Part shown: positions 1-6,716 of the stretch, piece by piece | How the letters are laid out: each line of letters begins with the position of its first letter | How positions within the stretch are numbered: position 1 is the stretch's first letter | Source of the DNA: CAZOGW01 sp964579415 | GTDB lineage: Bacteria > Actinomycetota > Acidimicrobiia > Spongiisociales > UBA5794 | DNA: 17,387 bases | Assembly: GCA_964579415.1 (NCBI GenBank) | Contig: CAZOGW010000062.1 | Coordinates: 1-17,387, forward strand | Direction of reading: 5' to 3' | Program-made: the position numbers and the translations under genes | Notes under the pieces: generated by a model | Seen by the model: the letters and a program-made list of their open reading frames with translations, nothing else | Told to the model about the DNA's origin: nothing | Database searches by the model: none

Positions 1-2
1 GC

Positions 3-689
3 GGCACCCCCGATCCGACGACCACGGCCACCGCCGCCCCGACCACGATCGCTGCTCCGACGACGACCACGTCGGCGCCCACCACGACCACCACGCCGGC
101 TACCACGACCACCCAGGCACCGACAACCACGCTCGCCCAAGAAGCCGTCGGCGACCCCGAGCTGCTGCAGGCCATGATCGACGACATCGCCCAGGCCTGG
201 TTCGGCGTCGACGCCGCAGTTGCAGGAGTACCTATCCCTGATCTCACCAATCCTGATCCAGTCGTCGCAGTGGGCGACATCTACAGGCTCGATGCGTGGC
301 TTGCCCAATCACCTGACACTTGGGGAGAGGAGTGGGTAGCGGTGTTCACCGGCGCTGATACTCCTGCAAGGACGGAACTCGGGAATGTGTACAGCAGTCG
401 CCTCCTCGGCAACGAGATTGCGGTCAATCGAGGAGATCCTTGGGCGTTTCACGGTGGGCGGGTTGTCGACATCGCCGAAACGAGCCTAAGCCTGCCAGAG
501 GTCACCGCCCTCCCCAGCGATGCAGTCGGAGTGGTCTTCCATTCCTCAATCGGGCCCTACGAATTCGTTGATGCTGATACGGGTGAGGTTCGCGAGACTC
601 AGCCAGGCTGGGATGCGGACGATGAGTGGCTTGTGGTCGTCGCCCCAAGCCCACACGGATGGGTACTTCACCATGAACTCTTTGAGTAG
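3..689 (+). CDS. Exported or surface protein of unknown function, 5'-truncated by window edge
   Basis: The reading frame is open from the window edge to a TAG at 687-689, giving at least 228 residues, so the N-terminus lies outside. The first ~45 visible residues are a low-complexity Thr/Ala/Pro linker with runs such as PTTTTSAPTTTTT. Such linkers usually tether a secreted or lipid-anchored domain to the membrane in actinobacteria. A globular region of about 170 residues follows, rich in Trp, Asp and Glu and ending in HHELFE, with no motif I recognise. An internal ATG at 174 opens part of this frame, but the linker reads in phase through it, so I do not take it as the start. The 3' end overlaps the next gene by 17 bp, suggesting translational coupling. 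GC of this part is lower (roughly 58-60% by eye) than the ~70% typical here. Function unknown. Confidence 0.75.
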   Translation, partial: GTPDPTTTATAAPTTIAAPTTTTSAPTTTTTPATTTTQAPTTTLAQEAVGDPELLQAMIDDIAQAWFGVDAAVAGVPIPDLTNPDPVVAVGDIYRLDAWLAQSPDTWGEEWVAVFTGADTPARTELGNVYSSRLLGNEIAVNRGDPWAFHGGRVVDIAETSLSLPEVTALPSDAVGVVFHSSIGPYEFVDADTGEVRETQPGWDADDEWLVVVAPSPHGWVLHHELFE

Positions 690-1857
690 GGCAAGCATCA
701 CCGCACTCGCGAGCGCCCTCCTGATAGGAATGGGCCTGATGCCCGTATCGGCCCAGGTGAACAACCCGAAGCCCGCACCGTCCCTCGACGGCTACTTCAT
801 GCGCGCATCAGTGATGGTGGACGGCGGTGTGACCAGTGCTGCGAAGGCTGATTCGTGGGTCGCGATGTGCAGCGGCATACATGAGACCTTTGATGCCTAC
901 ATCGCGGCGCAACCGTGGCTCGAACCAGACGCGCCCGCCGAGTTCGTGAGCGAGGTTCGGCATCGGGACACATCCGACGGAGCCATCAAGGCTGTGCGGC
1001 TTTGGATCTCGCTCAATGACCCGCAGCACGACCTCCCTGGGGATCTACGGATCATCCGCTTCTGCACGCAGGACCAACGGGGCTATCTACCAGTAACGGC
1101 AGCTGAGGTCAGGAACAAAGTCGATTCACCGGTTGTGGAGGTCCTCGACTTCGAAGGCGAGGTGTATTGCGAACCCGGCAGCGCAATCGTTGGATCGGCA
1201 ACGTACTACTACTCGTGGAGCGATGGGCAGGGTCGTTGGGTCTCTGGCCTAGGGCGAAACTGGGTGTACCAACCGAATCCGGACCGGCTCGTCAGCGGAG
1301 AGGTCGAGTTCCGCTGCGTGGAGATCCTCACCGAACCGGATCGGGTGGCGTTGCTGGCCGAGCGGGTACCGGACTCGTCGGTCAACATCAACCCGTCGGT
1401 CAAGGGCCTCACCGGACTCGACGCGTGGCTCTGGTACGACTTCACCGCCGGCAGCGACATCACCCTCGCGGTGACCGTCGAGGCCCGCGGCGGTACCTGG
1501 CCGCTCACGGTACGGGCTTGGATCGACGAGGTCATGTGGGACGTCGACTGCACCACCAACTGCGCCTACCGCGGCTCTGCCAAAGGTTTCGACACCAGCG
1601 GCCACGAGTACGCCACCGACTACGAAGACTCGATCTGGGACCCGGCGCCGGCGTACGACGGCGGCGGCGAATCGGCCGAAGAGGCGTTGCACACCCACGT
1701 CTACCGCACCCACGGGGACTACACCCTGTCGACCGCCACCGTGTGGAAAGGCTCCTACGAGTTCGGCGGCATCCTCAACGAACTCGATCCCGTCATCGTC
1801 GCCGACTCCTACAGCTTCCCCGTGATCTCGGTCGTCTCCGACCTCTACGACCGCTGA
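673..1857 (+). CDS. Secreted hypothetical protein with C-terminal PKD-like region
   Basis: This 394-residue protein probably starts at the ATG at 673, because a clear signal peptide begins there: a short polar N-terminus, a hydrophobic core (ITALASALLIGMGLM) and a likely cleavage after PVSA near residue 27. The frame is open further upstream to 520, but that stretch encodes no signal peptide and lies inside the preceding gene. The mature N-terminal half, residues ~30-210, has several Cys residues and no recognised domain. The C-terminal part from about residue 235 contains GLTGLDAWLWYD and ends YSFPVISVVSDLYDR. This resembles PKD-like segments of actinobacterial secreted proteins; the assignment is from memory of the family and unverified. 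GC rises sharply around 1270-1320, close to the domain boundary. It overlaps the upstream gene by 17 bp and ends one base before a convergent gene. Confidence 0.75.
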   Translation: MNSLSRASITALASALLIGMGLMPVSAQVNNPKPAPSLDGYFMRASVMVDGGVTSAAKADSWVAMCSGIHETFDAYIAAQPWLEPDAPAEFVSEVRHRDTSDGAIKAVRLWISLNDPQHDLPGDLRIIRFCTQDQRGYLPVTAAEVRNKVDSPVVEVLDFEGEVYCEPGSAIVGSATYYYSWSDGQGRWVSGLGRNWVYQPNPDRLVSGEVEFRCVEILTEPDRVALLAERVPDSSVNINPSVKGLTGLDAWLWYDFTAGSDITLAVTVEARGGTWPLTVRAWIDEVMWDVDCTTNCAYRGSAKGFDTSGHEYATDYEDSIWDPAPAYDGGGESAEEALHTHVYRTHGDYTLSTATVWKGSYEFGGILNELDPVIVADSYSFPVISVVSDLYDR

Positions 1858-1858
1858 G

Positions 1859-2716
1859 CTACCCGAAGCGGTAGTCGGCGCTCTCGGCCACCTTGCGGTA
1901 GCCGATACGCCGGTAGATCTCGTTCGACGTCGGGTTGGCCAGGTCGGTGTTGAGCATGCAGAGGCGGTACCCGGCGTCCAGCATCGCACGGCTGTGGTCG
2001 GCGACCAGGGCGGTGGCGTAGCCCCGGCCTCTGAGCTCGGGTGGTGTGTACACCGCGCTGATGCGGATGCCGTTGCGGGTGGGCGAGCCGTGGGTGCTCA
2101 TCGACACCAGCCGGCCGTCGACCTCCCAGACCCGGGCGCCGAACGCCGGGTCGCCGGAGAGGCGCAGCGCCACGAAGCGCCGTGACCAGTCGGCGTCGGA
2201 ACTGTGATCGGGGAGTGCCTCGGCATGGAAGTCGGCGACCCAGCGAGCGAGTACATCGGCATCGACATCGGCGGCGGGACGGGCGTGGCCCTCCGGGCGG
2301 GGGACGTCCTCGACCGTGTCCAGCACGAAGACCCCCTGGCCGGTCACCAGTGCCGGTTCGGCGCCGGTCCGGGCGTGCCACTCGTCGAGGAACCAGTCGA
2401 CGGTGGGATGGTTGCCGAGGATCCCACCGATCGCAGTGAGGTCTTCGCCGATCGCGGCAGCCAGGTCGGCAACGGCGCCGGGTGATGCCGCGTCGGCGAG
2501 GACCGGCCGATAGGGAGGGGTGACCAGGGCGACGCCGGCGAGGCTCCCCCTCTCCCGCACCGACCACAGGTGGAAGGTGTCGTACACGGCGGGATGGCTC
2601 ACCAGGGTGCCGAGGATGCCGAGGACGAGGTTGTTGCGTGCCTCGCTCTCCTCCAACCAGGAACTCACTTCTGCGAGGAATGCGGCAGGGTCGGTGTGCC
2701 GAGTGACCTGGCCCAC
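1859..2716 (-). CDS. GNAT-family N-acetyltransferase
   Basis: This is a 285-residue cytoplasmic acetyltransferase of unknown substrate that would use acetyl-CoA. The C-terminal GNAT core is clear. IRISAVYTPPELRGRGYATALV (~218-238) holds the beta4 strand and the R/Q-x-x-G-x-G pyrophosphate loop (RGRGYA). It is followed by the alpha3 helix, by NTDLANPTSNEIYRRIGY (~256-273), and by a terminal YRFG. The first ~130 residues may be a degenerate second GNAT half, since the protein is longer than a single domain of about 150 residues. I chose the GTG at 2716 because it lies four bases after the stop of the gene for the carbonic-anhydrase-like protein. The frame is open further upstream, but only across that gene. 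A weak GAGG precedes the start. It is likely the second gene of a two-gene transcript. The substrate cannot be inferred. Confidence 0.85.
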   Translation of the reverse strand: MGQVTRHTDPAAFLAEVSSWLEESEARNNLVLGILGTLVSHPAVYDTFHLWSVRERGSLAGVALVTPPYRPVLADAASPGAVADLAAAIGEDLTAIGGILGNHPTVDWFLDEWHARTGAEPALVTGQGVFVLDTVEDVPRPEGHARPAADVDADVLARWVADFHAEALPDHSSDADWSRRFVALRLSGDPAFGARVWEVDGRLVSMSTHGSPTRNGIRISAVYTPPELRGRGYATALVADHSRAMLDAGYRLCMLNTDLANPTSNEIYRRIGYRKVAESADYRFG

Positions 2717-2720
2717 CGCC

Positions 2721-3218
2721 TCACACCCCGAGCTCGCGGTACATCTCGGCGAACTGGAGATAGTGGTCGACGCCGACATCCTGGTAGCGGATCTCCTCGT
2801 CCCGGAGCGGCCGCAGCGGCCTGGCCGGGATGCCCACCGCCAGCGTCCACGGCGGGATGCTGGTCTTGGGTGACAGCACCGATCCGGCAGCCAGCCACGC
2901 CCCCTCCCCCAGCTCCGAGCCGTTGAGCATCCTCGCCCCGATGCCGACGAGCCCGTGGTCACCGACCGATGAGCCGTGCACCACGGCGGCGTGGCCGATG
3001 GTGACCCGCCGGCCCACCACCACAGGGGCGCCATAGTCGGCGTGCATCACCACGTTGTCCTGGATGTTGCTCTCCTCACCGATGGTGATCGTGTCCACCT
3101 CGGAGCGGAGAACGGCGCCGAACATCACGACGACCTTGCGCCCGATGGTGATGTGCCCGTAGATGCGGGCCGTGTCGGCGACGTACGCGGTGGGATCGAT
3201 GACGGGCTCGGGGAGCAT
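2721..3218 (-). CDS. Gamma-carbonic anhydrase family protein (left-handed beta-helix)
   Basis: This 165-residue protein matches the usual length of the gamma-CA/YrdA/PaaY group. Hexapeptide repeats of a left-handed beta-helix fill residues ~10-110 (for example ITIG, VTIGHA, VGIGAR). The three zinc-ligand histidines expected from the archaeal Cam enzyme are present: H59 in NVVMHAD, and H76 and H81 in TIGHAAVVHG. R38 and Q53 also match active-site positions. The position equivalent to Cam Asp61 is Glu40 (RSE rather than RGD/RSD), a conservative change. The family hydrates CO2, or in some members has other or unknown roles, so activity is plausible but unproven. The ATG at 3218 has no Shine-Dalgarno. 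An ACCCTA (TAGGGT on the coding strand) lies six bases upstream, compatible with a leaderless transcript. It heads the transcript that includes the GNAT gene. Confidence 0.9.
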   Translation of the reverse strand: MLPEPVIDPTAYVADTARIYGHITIGRKVVVMFGAVLRSEVDTITIGEESNIQDNVVMHADYGAPVVVGRRVTIGHAAVVHGSSVGDHGLVGIGARMLNGSELGEGAWLAAGSVLSPKTSIPPWTLAVGIPARPLRPLRDEEIRYQDVGVDHYLQFAEMYRELGV

Positions 3219-3224
3219 GGCGGC

Positions 3225-3230
3225 ACCCTA
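3225..3230 (-). promoter_or_regulatory. Candidate -10 element (TAGGGT) of a leaderless transcript for the gamma-CA gene
   Basis: On the minus strand TAGGGT fits the actinobacterial TANNNT -10 pattern and ends six bases before the ATG. That would place the transcription start at or next to the A of the ATG. There is no convincing -35 and no Shine-Dalgarno. The call rests on position and on the similar arrangement at two other genes in this window. Confidence 0.35.
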
Positions 3231-3265
3231 GCCGAGGGGATCGACGATCTTCCCCAAGAAACGAC

Positions 3266-3294
3266 TTGACAGACGAACGTATGTTCGATATATT
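3266..3294 (+). promoter_or_regulatory. Near-consensus sigma70-type promoter of the HNH nuclease gene
   Basis: A perfect TTGACA (3266-3271) is followed by a 17-base spacer and then TATATT (3289-3294), one base from the TATAAT consensus. This is by far the strongest promoter visible in the window and sits in an unusually AT-rich patch. It points toward the HNH gene, whose start is 64 bases beyond the -10. A leader of about 57 nt with a real Shine-Dalgarno is expected. The spacer contains the LexA-type palindrome described separately, so repression by occlusion is the likely mode of control. Confidence 0.8.
3274..3287. promoter_or_regulatory. LexA/SOS box between -35 and -10 of the HNH nuclease promoter
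   Basis: CGAACGTATGTTCG is a perfect inverted repeat, CGAAC/GTTCG around GTAT. It fits the Gram-positive SOS box CGAAC-RNRY-GTTYG and the mycobacterial TCGAAC-N4-GTTCGA consensus (one outer base differs on the left). It lies wholly within the promoter spacer, where bound LexA would block RNA polymerase. SOS boxes upstream of 13E12/DUF222 genes are, to my recollection, reported in Mycobacterium tuberculosis. Binding is inferred from the match. The lexA gene is not in this window. Confidence 0.8.
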
Positions 3295-3342
3295 TGAAGC
3301 TGACTTCCCCGTCCGTTCCCGGGAGACACGCCCGTGGTCGAT

Positions 3343-3349
3343 GGAGGAG
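3343..3349 (+). promoter_or_regulatory. Ribosome binding site that sets the HNH start at TTG 3358
   Basis: GGAGGAG is an almost ideal Shine-Dalgarno ending eight bases before the TTG at 3358. It argues against the upstream in-frame GTG at 3334, which would put this site inside the coding region. Confidence 0.75.
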
Positions 3350-3357
3350 TTGTTCCG

Positions 3358-4503
3358 TTGGAGACCCTGTTCACGGCGATCGAGAAGATCCCGGTCCGGC
3401 TCGACGGGTTCGCCACTTCCGAGGCGCTCGCCGAGGACGTCGGCATGCTGAGCCGGGCCATCTCGATGCTGACCGCTCGGCTCGCCGGCCGTATCGCCGC
3501 CCAACGGGCGCTGGGGCCTGATCCTGACGGCCTCTCGCTGACCCGGTGGACGGCGGTGCACGCCGATGTCACCGGTGGCGAGGCACGCAGCCTGGTATCG
3601 CTGGCGAGCGCCATGACGGCACACCCGGACACCGCCGAGTCGATCGAGGCGGCGCGCATCTCCCACACCAGGGCCAGGATGTTGTCCCGGGCCGCCCAGG
3701 CGCACCCCAAGATGTACGAGCGTGACGAGGAGTTGCTGCTCCACATTGCCGAGAGCCAGGACGTGACCGACCTGAATCGTGCGGTCCGCTACTGGCGGAG
3801 TTGCGCAGACGACGAGGCTGCGGAGGGCACCGCCGGGCAGCAGCGGATGGCGGCCTACCTGCATGCCTCGGTCACCATGGGAGGCATGGTGCGACTCGAC
3901 GGGTACCTCGACCCCGCCACAGGGGAGGCACTCCTCACCGCGCTGGACGCGGCGACGCCGCCGCCGGTTCAAGGCGACAACCGCGCTCCCGCCAACGCCC
4001 GTGCCGAAGCCCTGGGCACGATCTGCGAGGAGTGGCTCCGCGTCTCCGGCAAGACCGACGGTGGATTGCGGGCGGCGGTGACGCTCCTCGTCGACCTGGA
4101 CACGCTGCAAGGGCGACCCGGGAAGCACCGGGATCTCGAGTACACCGGGCCGGTGAGCGGCGACGTGGCCCGGCGCATCCTGTGCGACTGCGACGTGAGC
4201 CGGGTCATCACCCGGGGCCCGTCGGAGGTCCTCGACGTGGGCCGCGCCACCCGGGTCATCTCGCCGGCCCAGCGCAAGGCGCTGGTGGTTCGGGACCGGC
4301 ACTGCCGGTTCCGCGGCTGCGACCGGCCGCCGAAGTGGTGCGACGCTCACCACATCATCCCGTGGGAGTCGGGTGGCGAGACCAATCTTGACGATCTTGT
4401 CCTCGTATGTCGCCGACACCATTCGATGATCCATGAAGGTCGAGCCGTGGTCGTCGGCCACGACGTGATCCCGGTGGCGGTCGCCGAGAGGTCGCCTCCG
4501 TGA
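3358..4503 (+). CDS. DUF222 / HNH endonuclease domain protein (13E12 repeat family), SOS-regulated
   Basis: This is a 381-residue protein of the actinobacterial DUF222-HNH family. Residues ~1-300 form the helical DUF222 region, including LDPATGEALLTALDA, the usual family signature. Residues ~305-360 are the HNH nuclease: Cys316 and Cys321 (CRFRGC), WCDAHHII with H331/H332, Asn343 in GGETNLDDLVLVC, Cys351 and RRHH. All catalytic and zinc positions expected for HNH appear intact, so it is probably an active metal-dependent DNA nuclease, although substrates of this family are not established. The TTG start at 3358 is chosen from the strong GGAGGAG upstream. The promoter carries a LexA box, so expression should rise on DNA damage. 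It is a single-gene transcript, convergent with the aminotransferase gene 17 bp beyond its stop. Such genes are often multicopy and mobile in actinobacteria; no flanking repeats are visible here. Confidence 0.92.
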   Translation: METLFTAIEKIPVRLDGFATSEALAEDVGMLSRAISMLTARLAGRIAAQRALGPDPDGLSLTRWTAVHADVTGGEARSLVSLASAMTAHPDTAESIEAARISHTRARMLSRAAQAHPKMYERDEELLLHIAESQDVTDLNRAVRYWRSCADDEAAEGTAGQQRMAAYLHASVTMGGMVRLDGYLDPATGEALLTALDAATPPPVQGDNRAPANARAEALGTICEEWLRVSGKTDGGLRAAVTLLVDLDTLQGRPGKHRDLEYTGPVSGDVARRILCDCDVSRVITRGPSEVLDVGRATRVISPAQRKALVVRDRHCRFRGCDRPPKWCDAHHIIPWESGGETNLDDLVLVCRRHHSMIHEGRAVVVGHDVIPVAVAERSPP

Positions 4504-4520
4504 GGACCCGGACCGGGGAT

Positions 4521-5654
4521 CTACCCGGGTGTCGACGGCACGCTGCGGACCGCTTCTACGATGCGGTCCCGGTCGGCGTCGGAGAGGTTGGAGCCGCTGG
4601 GCAGGCACAGGCCGTGCTCGAAGAGCCGGCGCGACACGTCCCCGCCGTAGGTGCGGCAGTCGGCGTACAGCGGCTGCAGGTGCATCGGCTTCCACACCGG
4701 GCGGGCCTCGATGTCGCGGCTCTCCAGCTCGAGGCGGATCGCCTCCCGGTCGACGCCGGCGGCGGACGGGTCGATGGTGAGAGTGGTCAGCCAGAACGTG
4801 GAGTGGGCGCCGGGCGCCTCCTGCAGGAAGCGGTATCCGGCCAGGTCGCCGAGGCCGTCCTCATAGGCCCGCCGGTGGGCGCGGCGGCGCTCCACGCGGC
4901 GGTCGAGATCGGCGAGCTGGCTACGGCCCAGGGCGGCGAGCAGGTTGCTCATGCGGTAGTTGTACCCCAGCTCCGTGTGCTGGTAGTGCGGGGCCGGGTC
5001 GCGGGCCTGGGTGGCGAGGAAGCGGGCGTGGCTCGCCAGGTTCCCGTCGTCGGTGACCAGGGCGCCGCCGCCGCTGGTGGTGATGATCTTGTTGCCGTTG
5101 AACGACAGGGCGGCACAGATACCGAACGATCCGGCGGGCCGCCCCTGGAACGTGCCGCCGATCGCCTCGGCGGCGTCCTCGATCAGCGGAACGCCGTGGC
5201 GCTCGGCGAGCGGGACGATGCGGTCGTAGGCGGCAGGCTGGCCGTAGAGGTCGACGGTGATGATGGCGGCGAGCGGGCGGCCCTCCGCCTCGGCGTCGGC
5301 GAGGGCCTCGGCGAGCAGATCGGGGTCCATGTTCCAGGTCGCCGGGTCGCTGTCGATGAGCACCGGCTCGGCCCCGGTGTAACGCACCGCGTTGGCGGTG
5401 GCGGCGAAGGTGAGGCTCTGCACCGCCACCCGGTCGCCGGGGCCGACACCGAGATGGACCAGTGCCAGGTGCAGCGCCGCGGTGCCCGACGAGAGAGCGA
5501 CGCCGTGACCGCGCCCGGTCACGGCGGCCAGGTCTGCCTCGAAGCCGTCGACCTCAGGACCGAGCGGGGCGATCCAGCCGCTGTCGATGGCGCGCAACAC
5601 CGCCTCGCGGTCACCGGGCACGACGTCGGGTGGCGACAGGTAGATGCGGGTCAT
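4521..5654 (-). CDS. DegT/DnrJ/EryC1 (PglE-like) PLP-dependent sugar aminotransferase
   Basis: This 377-residue protein has the full length of the family. The N-terminus IYLSPPDV...WIAPLGPEVDGFE closely recalls PglE-type UDP-4-keto-sugar transaminases, which make amino sugars such as bacillosamine precursors. Fold type I landmarks are visible: SSGTAALHLAL (~55-65, cofactor phosphate loop), EDAAEAIG (159-166, Asp160 to the pyridine nitrogen), and SFNGNKIITTSGGG with Lys189 as the Schiff-base lysine. GYNYRMSNLLAALG (230-243) is also typical. The start is the ATG at 5654; an earlier ATG at 5665 is in a different frame and stops at once. The frame is open far upstream but only across the polyprenyl synthase gene. 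It stands alone, with no sugar dehydratase, acyltransferase or glycosyltransferase beside it. The exact sugar substrate is unknown. Confidence 0.9.
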   Translation of the reverse strand: MTRIYLSPPDVVPGDREAVLRAIDSGWIAPLGPEVDGFEADLAAVTGRGHGVALSSGTAALHLALVHLGVGPGDRVAVQSLTFAATANAVRYTGAEPVLIDSDPATWNMDPDLLAEALADAEAEGRPLAAIITVDLYGQPAAYDRIVPLAERHGVPLIEDAAEAIGGTFQGRPAGSFGICAALSFNGNKIITTSGGGALVTDDGNLASHARFLATQARDPAPHYQHTELGYNYRMSNLLAALGRSQLADLDRRVERRRAHRRAYEDGLGDLAGYRFLQEAPGAHSTFWLTTLTIDPSAAGVDREAIRLELESRDIEARPVWKPMHLQPLYADCRTYGGDVSRRLFEHGLCLPSGSNLSDADRDRIVEAVRSVPSTPG

Positions 5655-5663
5655 GGGCGGTTC

Positions 5664-5669
5664 ATGGTA
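5664..5669 (-). promoter_or_regulatory. Candidate -10 element (TACCAT) for the aminotransferase gene
   Basis: On the minus strand TACCAT fits TANNNT and ends nine bases before the ATG at 5654. No Shine-Dalgarno precedes that ATG, so a leaderless or very short leader is possible. The intergenic space to the divergent polyprenyl synthase gene is only 66 bp. The -35 is not recognisable, so this is a weak call. Confidence 0.25.
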
Positions 5670-5707
5670 CGGGCTGGCGCCGGAAGGGTTGCCGACAGGC
5701 TGACCAC

Positions 5708-5713
5708 TATCCT
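5708..5713 (+). promoter_or_regulatory. Candidate -10 element (TATCCT) of a leaderless polyprenyl synthase transcript
   Basis: TATCCT fits TANNNT and ends seven bases before the ATG at 5721, so the mRNA would begin at or just before the start codon. There is no Shine-Dalgarno in the intervening CCCCGGG. No clear -35 is seen. Confidence 0.35.
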
Positions 5714-5720
5714 CCCCGGG

Positions 5721-6716
5721 ATGGATCTCCCCCCTCTGACCGAGCTGGTGTCGATTCCCCGGGTTTGGGAGCGCATGGCCCGCGTCGAGGAGCGCCTGCG
5801 CGAGGTCACCACCGCGTCTACGGACTTCCTCACCGGCGTCGCCCAGCACGGGCTCGACGCCGGCGGGAAGAGGTACCGTCCCCTGCTCGCCCAGGTAGCC
5901 GCCGAGCTCGGCCCTCACGGCGGCGACCGACCCGTCGAAGCCGGTGTGGCCGTGGAACTGGTGCACGTCGGCTCGCTCTACCACGACGACGTCATCGACG
6001 AGGCAGCCATCCGCCGTGGGGCGGCCTCGGTCAATGCCGCCTGGTCCAACACGGTGGCCATCCTCGCCGGTGATTTCCTGCTGGCCCGCGCCTCGGAGGT
6101 GGCGGCGCCGTTGGGTGAGGAGGCGGTGGCGCTCATCGCCCGCACCTACGCTCAGCTCTGCGAGGGTCAGACCCTGCAGCTCGAGCTCACCGACGGCCTC
6201 GACCACGGCCCCGACGCCTACTACGACGTCATCGGCGGCAAGACCGCCAGCCTCATCCGCACCTCGGCGCGGCTCGGGGCACTCACCTCGGATGCGCCGC
6301 GGGAAACCGTCGAGGCGGTGTCGGAGTGGGCCTGGGAGGTGGGTTTGGTGTTCCAGATGACCGACGACGTCCTCGACCTGGTGGCAGACGAGGCGTGGCT
6401 GGGCAAACCGGCCGGCTCCGACATCCGCGAGGGGACCTTCACCCTCCCGGTCCTCTACGCCGTCGCCGGCCCTGCAGGCAACGAGATCCGCGGCCTGCTC
6501 ACAGCCGGGCGGCCCTACAGCGACGACGCCGTGGAGCGGGTCATCGACCTCGTCACCTCCGGCGGGCACGTCGACCGGGCGCTCGACGAGGCCACCGATC
6601 GGGTGCAGGCCGCCAAGAAGGCCATCGACCGGATCGAGACCGGTTCGCTGGCCGGGGCGCTCTCCAACCTGGACGGGTACCTGTTCGACAGAGTCGAGGC
6701 GGCACGGCGCAGATGA
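5721..6716 (+). CDS. Trans-polyprenyl diphosphate synthase
   Basis: This 331-residue class I trans-isoprenyl diphosphate synthase elongates an allylic diphosphate with isopentenyl diphosphate. The product is probably a long chain for menaquinone or another lipid. The family signatures are intact: GGKRYRP (48-54), first aspartate-rich motif DDVID (89-93) in GSLYHDDVIDEAAIRRG, GDFLLARA (117-124), KTASLIR (174-180) and second aspartate-rich motif DDVLD (215-219) in FQMTDDVLDL. The later GKPAGSDIREGTFTLP is also typical. Chain length cannot be read from sequence alone. The small Gly87-Ser-Leu-Tyr-His before the first motif suggests a chain longer than farnesyl (inference). The ATG at 5721 is the family-expected start; the frame is open upstream only across the antisense aminotransferase gene. 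The stop overlaps the next ATG by four bases (ATGA), so it is co-translated with the lipoprotein. Confidence 0.93.
   Translation: MDLPPLTELVSIPRVWERMARVEERLREVTTASTDFLTGVAQHGLDAGGKRYRPLLAQVAAELGPHGGDRPVEAGVAVELVHVGSLYHDDVIDEAAIRRGAASVNAAWSNTVAILAGDFLLARASEVAAPLGEEAVALIARTYAQLCEGQTLQLELTDGLDHGPDAYYDVIGGKTASLIRTSARLGALTSDAPRETVEAVSEWAWEVGLVFQMTDDVLDLVADEAWLGKPAGSDIREGTFTLPVLYAVAGPAGNEIRGLLTAGRPYSDDAVERVIDLVTSGGHVDRALDEATDRVQAAKKAIDRIETGSLAGALSNLDGYLFDRVEAARRR

Noticed and set aside
30..140. Thr codon-rich ACC/ACG run at the left edge considered as a DNA tandem repeat
   Set aside because: There is no fixed period at the nucleotide level. It is explained by a Thr/Pro linker in the coding frame, similar to the one in the 6713-8149 lipoprotein.
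3334..3357. GTG at 3334 as start of the HNH gene
   Set aside because: The strong GGAGGAG at 3343-3349 would then lie inside the coding sequence. The TTG at 3358 has ideal spacing and gives METLFTAIEKIP, a family-like beginning.
4506..4530. ACCCGG...CCGGGT inverted repeat between the convergent HNH and aminotransferase genes as a terminator
   Set aside because: The arms are only six base pairs, there is no T-run, and the repeat extends into the aminotransferase coding end. Chance is likely in GC-rich DNA.
3076..4695. Long open frame (over 500 codons) on the minus strand across the HNH gene
   Set aside because: It is antisense to a well-supported gene, has Arg/Pro/His-rich composition typical of a shadow frame in GC-rich DNA, and shows no family motif.
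4500..5720. Upstream extension of the polyprenyl synthase frame
   Set aside because: It is antisense to the aminotransferase gene and adds about 400 residues with no homology. The ATG at 5721 gives the normal family length.
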